This document shows positions 57,136-64,000 of a stretch of 64,000 bases of DNA, in pieces. The position numbers were made by a program, and so were the translations under genes. The stretch comes from Tetrastigma voinierianum (taxonomy: Eukaryota > Streptophyta > Magnoliopsida > Vitales > Vitaceae). Below the pieces are notes generated by a model. It was not told the origin of the DNA. It saw nothing but the letters and a program-made list of their open reading frames with translations, and searched no databases. The stretch covers positions 186,001 through 250,000 of the forward strand of contig JAEQBH010002189.1 in the NCBI GenBank assembly GCA_016808115.1, read 5' to 3'. Every line of letters begins with the position of its first letter. Position 1 is the stretch's first letter.

Positions 57136-58030
57136 AGAACCACATAAAACATCGGGAAAGAATTTGGATCAGTAAGAAAAGTAGTCAGAAAGAAGTGCTG
57201 AGAGCTCTGGCTAAATGTTGGCTTTATATATTCTACGATCTCCTCACAGATTATAGGTGAGCCTAGTACGCTGTGTGGTTCTGAAGGAGGATTCTTTGTG
57301 ATCGAAATGAGGAAGAATGAATTGATTCCTCTGAGCGCTGTGAATGGAAGTATGTATATTTACATGAAACTTAACGTTGCTATAAGAAGGACCAGTATCC
57401 TCTGCCTTTCATTGACCCGAATGTTGGACAAGTTGGCAAGTCCTCCTGACTCTTATTTTCTTAATGGATATTAGGTTTACTGTAACCCAGTTAGCAATAT
57501 ACTAGAGGATGAGAGAAATCCAACATTTACATGTCATATGGCACCTTTGCCTTTAGAAGAATGACATTTTTGATTATGTAATGCTCCTTACTTGCATACA
57601 AGTGTATGATGTCTATATTTTTAATTTGAGTGGAAGGGGTTGCTGAAATATTCATGGATGACTTCTCGGTTTATGGATCCGATTTTGAGATTGTTTGAAA
57701 ACTTGAAATAGCACTTCAAATGTGCCGGAACAAAAATCTAGCTTTAAATTGGGAAAAATGTCATTTCATGGCGAATGTATTGTCTTGGAACACAGATTTT
57801 ATTCTTCAGTTGAAGTAGATCAATGAATTTCTATCCACAAAAACTCTCATGTCACTCTGGCAGTGAAGAGAATAAGAAATACGGGACTATCTTGGATTTC
57901 TGGAAGATTCATCAAGATTTTCAAAATCTCAGGACCTGTGTGGCTATTTGGGAAAGATCTGAAAATTTTGATTTTGATGAATCATGTAGATGCGTTGAGG
58001 AAATCAAATCCAGTTATTATCAACTCCCAT
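57136..58030 (+). pseudogene. Athila reverse transcriptase
   Basis: Blocks in order: VRKVVRKEVLRAL, CGSEGGFFVIEMRKNELIPL, AVNG, MYIYMKLNVAIRRT, a decayed LPLPFIDRMLDKLA block, NPTFTCHMAPLPLEE and VEGVAEIFMDDFSVYGSDFE (about 57630-57685), the catalytic MDD motif. Then NWEKCHFM (about 57750). Stops and frameshifts are frequent; the motif order and wording are Athila. Confidence 0.85.
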
Positions 58031-58450
58031 TATGGTGACAACTAATTGAAACCGATGAGTTTGTGTGATGCCGGTGATTGTCTGATAGGGTGTATTAGGA
58101 TAGAAGCGAAAAGATATTCAAGGCGTATCTTATGCCGACAAAACATTCAATGAGGCATAGAGAACTTCTCCACCATAGAGGAAGGAGATACTTTAGCAAT
58201 GGTGTTTGTGAAAAATTCGAGCCTTATGTATTAGGGTCCCCATGTTGTAATACACAGCGATCATCTTCTTGATTAAATATCTAATGGAAAGAAGGATGCG
58301 AAGCGAGGCGATCGAATGGGTCTTCTTGTTGTAAGAGTTTGATCTTAAAATTAAGGATAAGAAGGAATTAGTGACAATGTGATAGTAGATCACTTGTCTA
58401 GATTGGAAAATTGTTGGGCTGAAAGGATAGAAATAGCAAAATTTTCTGAT
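58031..58450 (+). pseudogene. Athila RNase H
   Basis: Remnants: DDCLIGCIRIEAKRYS-like wording, EKFEPYVLGSP with CNTQRSS in place of the usual TDHAA block (about 58205-58265), and NVIVDHLSRLENC (about 58375-58415), the characteristic junction of Athila RNase H with integrase. Very degraded, in at least three frames. Confidence 0.65.
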
Positions 58451-59750
58451 GAGTAAATCTATTTATGTTATCGAGTACAAACACCACAGTATCACGAGAT
58501 ATTATGAATTACTTAGCTTGTGGAGTTATGCCATTTGAATTCAGCTACTAGAAAAAGAAGGAAATTGAGAACTTATTGCATATTGTATATATGGGATGAC
58601 CCACTACTGTATAGAAGAGAAGCAGACATGATCATAAGGAGATGTGTCCCAGAAACATAATAGGGTGGTATTATGGAGAAATGTCATGCATCACCATATG
58701 GAAGACACTTTGCGAAACCATGAGACAACCTAGAAAATTCTCGATCATAAGATTTTATTAGCTCTCTATTCAAGATTGTTTGAATGGGTAAAACATTGTG
58801 AGTCTTTATTAAGAGATAAATGACTTAAAGCGAAGAAATGAAATGCCCCTTACTGAATTCTTATGGCTCCTGATTTTATGTATGGAGAATAGACTTTATG
58901 GGACCTTTCCCATCATTATTTGGCAATATGTACATACTCCTAGCTGTGGATTATGTATCCAAATGGGTGGAAGCAACAGCTTGTCCCAGAAATGATGCCA
59001 TCACAATGGTAAGGTTTATACAAAGAAACATCTTTAGCAAATTTGGAACACCCAAATCAATCATCAGTGATGAGGGAAGCCATTTTTCAAATAAAGTTTT
59101 TACAAAACTCATGAGCATGTATGGAATCAAACATTTAATGGGATTGGCTTATCACCCTCAATCAAATGGACAATCTAAAATTTCCAATAGGGAGATAAAG
59201 AAGATTCTGGAGAAAATGTGGTAAAGAAAAAAGTGATTATAAAATTGGATGATCTGCATGGGCTTATATTCCTTACAAAACTCTCTGGAATGTCCCTTTA
59301 AGTATATGGAAAACCTTGTCATCTCGAATGGGAATCTATGAAAATTATGTGATACATCGAAACTAAATTATGACTTTCAATCTACTTGAAAGGAAAAAAG
59401 ACTACTCAGATGAATGAAGAATTTGATAGAGCGTATGACAATGCTAGAATCTACAAAGAAAGTCCAAGAAGTGGCATGATCTCGAAAGATCTTAAGGGAG
59501 AGATTTCAAGGTAGGAGAACAAGTTCTCTTATCTGACTCAGCTGAATTTATTTCGGGGAAGGCGAAGTTAAGATGGAGTGGTCCATATCGTAGTAGTAGC
59601 AGTACACCCAGCTAGATTAGTAACATTGAAGTGAATTTTGGAGTAGATTCAAAGTAAACGGTTAGAGACTAAGCATTATCTTAGAGGAATCATTAAGGAT
59701 CAGTTTTTAAAGAAAGAAATTCACGAGCGAAGACACTCTGGCACATTAAT
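58451..59750 (+). pseudogene. Athila integrase
   Basis: Before the core, READMIIRRCVPE (about 58620-58660) marks the N-terminal domain. The best-preserved frame (58898-59224) carries GPFPSLFGNMYILLAVDYVS, KWVEATACPRND, SDEGSHFSNKVF, YHPQSNGQ and ISNREIKKILEK. Catalytic Asp lies in IDFMGPFP (about 58888), the second in SDEGSHF and the Glu in NREIK, so the D-D-E set is present. The C-terminal part (59225-59750) is broken, with WHD, GEQVLLSDSAEF and RWSGPY-like traces. Supports plus-strand Athila pol. Confidence 0.9.
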
Positions 59751-61027
59751 GCAAGTGGAGACATGATAAAGCGGCGGCTAGCAGGAGGGAACCCAAACAG
59801 AATCTTTATTTTTGTTAACTTTGATTTATGTTTTATTATTTTGAAGATCTCAGTTTTAGTTTGTTAGAAGTTTTATTAGGAAGTTGATTAATTTCTAAAC
59901 TGCACAGGAAAGATGAACTGGAATCAAATGTCATTATAAAGCACACTACCTGGCGAAATTGTCTGCGGAAAATAGCTGAGGGAGTATTTCTAAGTTGTTT
60001 TTAGATAAATCCATAGTTGAAGTTTGAGAAATTTGATGATTTTAGAGCATAATTAATTAGACAACTTTCGGGTGCTAATTGCTTAAATGTTTTGTTGAGT
60101 ATTTTGCTTCTAGTGAGATTGTTGTTCATGATTAAATTGATAATTTATGTTGCTCTATATGTTGTCACAAGCCTGAATTGCTTAATTGGACTAAAGTGTG
60201 GATCATTAACTGAATTGGAAGGTAGTTTAAACATGCGAGACTATACGGGAGATCAAATATTTAGTCCTGTGTCCTTTTGTCACGACACTTGGAAGTTCAT
60301 TCGTGACATCACTTACGACAACAAGATGAAAAGCTTGTCGTGACCCTGATTTTCATGTTGCAACAAACTTTTGGGCACTATGTTGACAAGAATGTTGCAA
60401 CATACTTTATTTGTGTCACAACATGAATAATTTTGGACTCAATTGGAAAGGGCAAGTTAATGTCGCAACACAAAGTTTAAACGTTGTGACACAACCTCAA
60501 ATTAACGCACTGAAAAGAGTGTCGTGCCATTCTTCTCAATGTAGCGACATTTAACAGGCCCAATTTCCAATTGATCGCAAAACTATGTCGCGACAATAAT
60601 TTCGCTATGTCACGACATTGTATTAAAAATGGAACAAACCATAAAGCGGTCTTATGCGACTACCTTTATGTCTTGAAACGATTTCTAATGCGGCAATGAT
60701 ATTTCTTATCGCGATGGATTGTAACTATACATATTTCTCAATTGTTCCACGACGGCGTGTAATAATAAAAGTGAGTGCGAATTTTAGTTTGAATAGTCAC
60801 AAGATAAAATCCACATTAATTATAGGGTTGGTTATTGTTGTGACCTAATCATTAATTATCCCACGACACGAAGAAACATTCATTTATTAGGCCATTAACT
60901 GAAGAACGTTTCAAAACTGAAGAGCCCACCTCCTTCCAATTGCCTCACATCATTCATACCATCGCCCAAGCTCCACTCTCTTCTTCTCTTGAGAATCTGA
61001 AACCATAAACCCCAGGCCGGAACTCAC
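59751..61027 (+). other. Spacer between Athila pol and env-like ORF, with TGTCGCGACA words
   Basis: No coding sequence seen. From 60279 to 60617 it has TGTCACGACA (60279-60288 and 60608-60617), a perfect TGTCGCGACA (60586-60595) and about eight decayed versions, the same word as in this element's LTR. 59751-60260 is AT-rich and featureless. Confidence 0.8.
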
Positions 61028-62163
61028 GATGGCGGAACCCCCAGAAACTACAATTACCATGAATCGATTGAGTTATGGAAGAGTATCTGCAATAAGGGAA
61101 GAGTGTAATTCATGCGGAACCTCGGAAAATGAAAGGCGACTCAGTCGGGGCGGAAGTGTGAGAGGAACAAAACCAGCTCGAGAAAGGAAAAACGAAGAAG
61201 CGCCAGAGCAAGTTGGAAATTTGACGAATTGAAGGAATCGAACCTGATAAAGCGATTCATTTACATTAGGCTTGCTCCTTTAGGAGGAAGAATTGGCCGA
61301 AAAGTTTATCGGAGAAATGGGGTTTGGTAAGTTCATCTCACCCTTTGCAGAGATAATTGAAAAAAGAGGTTGGAACTTGTTAGCAAGCATAACCCTGAGG
61401 CTTTGCGCTGCGGTGGTCGGGAATTCTATCTGAGCATTATCGATATAGAAGAATTGATGTATCATCGGAGGAATATGGGTTCCATGGGCCATGAAGGATT
61501 AATGAAGTTCTCGAATCAAAGGATCTAAAAATGGATCAAATCTGAAAAGCGCTTAGAGGTGATCATCGAGGAAGATTGTGGATTTCACGAATTTGGAAGG
61601 TAAGTGGGTTAAACAAAGAAGAATCCCGTGAATCCATCGCGGGGCTCACTGCTCAAAAAGTAGAGTGTGGTTTTATTTCATTGCCTACATCGCGGATTCC
61701 CCTTTGGTATGTCCCAGGCACCATAAGGGACGAAAGCCGTCATCTTGTATACTTTCTTTGAAGGGATAGTTCAGTTGTCAGAAATAATAGAATCATCCAT
61801 AAGGTGCTGCAGAATGTAAGGGGACTAATCCTCGTCAATGATAATCCGCCCGAGACTTTGTATTTTGTTTGGAGTTGAGGATGGAAGAGGAAGAAACGTG
61901 TCCTAAGGTTTCTCCCTTAACATTGATAAATTGGCAAAGGCTGAGAAAAGACGAGGAAAGAGGAAAGAAATGGAGATGGTGGAAGTAGCAGGGGAGCCTG
62001 AGGAAGAAGAACATGAACAACTAGGGATGGAACAAATCCTAGGAGAGGGACAACTGCCAGTTGAGGAGGAGATGCAGAGCAGAAGAAGTCCATTAATTCA
62101 CTCACACGTGAATTACTTTGGAAGCCCAGCGAGTGTTCGGGAGCAATCGAAATACACATAAAT
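61028..62163 (+). pseudogene. Athila env-like third ORF
   Basis: Opens with ATG at 61029 (MAEPPETTITMNRLSYGR), an Arg/Glu-rich N-terminus, then, after frameshifts, RFIYIRLAPLGGR, EMGFGKFISPFAEIIEKRGW and a VREFYxS-like block (61250-61440), which resembles the plant-transposon-protein domain of Athila third ORFs. The end (61931-62161) is a highly acidic tail, EEEEHEQLGMEQILGEGQLP, stopping at 62161. Function unknown. At least four breaks. Confidence 0.6.
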
Positions 62164-62165
62164 TA

Positions 62166-64000
62166 TGGAATGTTGGTATCAATGAAAAGGGAGAAGAGAG
62201 AAGAGATGGGAACCATGACGAAGATCGGAGAGGAGTTTAAGGCTTAGAAGAAGGGAACATGATGGGAACAAATGCCCGACGAAGAGATGATGAATGGAAA
62301 AAAGAAATATAAAGGAGAGAAAGAGAATTGATGCACAGGTTGGACTCAAAAATAAAGATCTTCTCTGATGAGCGATAAAATAGATGAAGATGTGCTCATT
62401 TTTGGAAATAGAGAGAAGATGGCCAGGTGTGTTCTGCAATGAGAAGAAATAGGAGGTTGAAATATCTTTCACAGAGAGACAATTGAGGAATTTGGAAAGC
62501 TCATGGAAGAGAGATAAATTTAGAGATGGATAATAATTCTTGAGACATAAATTATAGATGATAATTGGACGAGTAATTCAAATTTAGTGAACATACCTGA
62601 TAGCCTCACTGCACTTGAAGGATTTGTGAATAATCGCGGGTAGTAAGCCAAGATTTAGTCACCACAGTGGAGTGCGCTCAATGATTCCTTGCCTCTTCAT
62701 GAGAAGAACCCTTGACAAAGAAAGCAAACATCTCCATTCCCAGTTCCTACCCTCGTCTTTAGCTACCTTCAACCTTGAGACCACCAGAAGCCTAAAAACT
62801 TCCAAATCCTCTCTAAAGAAGAAGATGAATCCTTGTGATACGTTTTCTCTCAAGCAAAAGTTGTAATCATTCCTCTGAATAAAAGTTTAAAACCATTTAT
62901 TGAAAAATTCTGTGTTCAATTTTGTTTTTGATTGTTTGGTGTTGTATTTGCTTAATTTTCTTTATTTCATGATTGATGAATACTTAGTTGAATAATTGAG
63001 AAACCAGCTACCTGGATCAAATTTTCTAATTTGTTGAATCGTTATTGGTTGAAATGAAATGATGAAATTGTGTTTGTGTTGTAGTTTTTTTTTTTTTTTT
63101 AGCTGAATGCAATATCAAAATGAACTTCTTAAATTGATTAAAACAACAACCGTCAGAAACCCAGGCAAACCATTGATAAATGCATTGTGGAAGGCTTCCT
63201 TGAGATTGGGAAAGGGATTGGGTTTGCTTGTATGAAGTTGAATGTTCAGATTTAGGAAGATGTATTCAATAAAAAGAACAAATAAGGCTTTTGAGACTAT
63301 TTGTGTAAATAGTAAGGTCAGTAAAAGTGAGTCCTTAACAAATTGTGAAAGATTAGGGAAATCTTGGAGTCGACCACAATTGAAATGATCGATAATATAG
63401 GACTTGTTAGATTCTTACTCAAGGTGAAATCCTAGGAAATACCACTAACAGGAAGTGATATAGGCCATCTATCCTTTCAAGCCTACCCTCATAATATGCA
63501 TAGGCATACACTCTAATTCCAAAATTGAGCTAAATAGACTACTTTCTTCATTAAAACAGCAATTAGAAGCCTCAAACGCTTTCTTCATTTTAATCTCTGA
63601 TAAGAACCGCTATTACCCGGGTTTGATCTGAGAACTTAAAATACATAAAAGGGGCAAGATTAGGGAGATATTACTGATTTGAAAGGAGAAACAGATTGAA
63701 GAGATGGAAAAGAGAGACAATTGAAGGAAAGGAAAGGAATCGAGAGAGAGAAGAAGTCAAGATTGTAAATTGTCAAATTGGAAAAAAAGTTTTGTCTTGG
63801 CCTTTCTCTTGTAAATTAAGTTCATAGGGAATTGTTTGCTCTGAAGCCTTACTGTCTCTCCAAGCCCAGTATAGATGCTAACCCAAAGTTCTCTAAGAGT
63901 GGTAGATAGCCCTAAAAAGACAAGACATTGCACTATTCTAAAAATCTTTAACAAGTAAAAGAAAGCGAGGCTTTTATCACAAGGGACTAAATTGATAAGA
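62166..64000. other. Unassigned AT/GA-rich sequence
   Basis: I recognise no domain, LTR end or RNA gene. By element order it should contain the rest of the Athila 3' region and, further on, its 3' LTR, but the TGATGAGTCTTAAAC start of LTR-C is not seen. A short T16-type run lies at 63086-63101. Open frames of about 60-97 codons here look random. Confidence 0.4.

Overview
The window is a block of nested, decayed transposable elements from a flowering-plant nuclear genome. Evidence: polyprotein fragments of the plant Ty3/gypsy lineages Tat, Reina and Athila, a CACTA DNA transposon, LTRs of 1.4-2.8 kb, long TA microsatellites and CpG decay. I found no intact host gene, rRNA, tRNA or CRISPR array. 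The species cannot be read from the sequence. Every element gene carries stops or frameshifts, so all are called as pseudogenes.

Layout. 1-1752: end of a reverse LTR of a large-LTR family (here LTR-A). 1753-13401: a plus-strand Tat-type element (RT, RNase H, integrase, 65-bp 3' minisatellite, antisense ORF), split by a 4.97-kb CACTA element (1936-6906, TSD AGT) in RT and a 2.6-kb solo LTR (8091-10694) in RNase H. 13402-14416: an LTR-B fragment with 202-bp repeats. 14417 to about 17200: another LTR-A copy. About 17265-38678: a minus-strand Reina chromovirus with both LTRs, polypurine tract, gag, protease, RT, RNase H and integrase. Its RT holds a complete 13.3-kb Athila element (20677-33993, TSD GTTTC, PBS, PPT, gag-pol, env-like ORF), which itself holds a solo LTR (29848-31396, TSD ACTAG). 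The Reina gag is split by an LTR-like insert (about 35704-36960).

About 38850-44759: the 5' part of a second Tat element (LTR-B repeats, PBS-like site, gag), with a solo LTR-A (39840-42491, TSD ATGGT) inside its LTR. From 44760 to beyond 62160: a second, plus-strand Athila element inserted in that gag. Its LTR is broken by another LTR, its protease by a solo LTR-A (51678-54181, TSD TTTGT) and its RT by another LTR-A copy (54743 to about 57135). 62166-64000 holds nothing I recognise.

The most unusual signal crosses element families. Almost every LTR type here except Reina carries its own short self-complementary, CpG-containing words, such as TGTCGCGACA, AGTGGTACCGGTACCACT, TTCTACCGGTAGAA, GAACCGGTTC and CGTCGCGACG, usually repeated. 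In the five LTR-A copies the words lie at a similar offset (about 0.7-1.0 kb) but differ in sequence, and one 18-bp word is shared between an LTR-A copy and the unrelated Athila element. Their function is unknown; they could act in RNA dimerisation, dimeric-factor binding or silencing.
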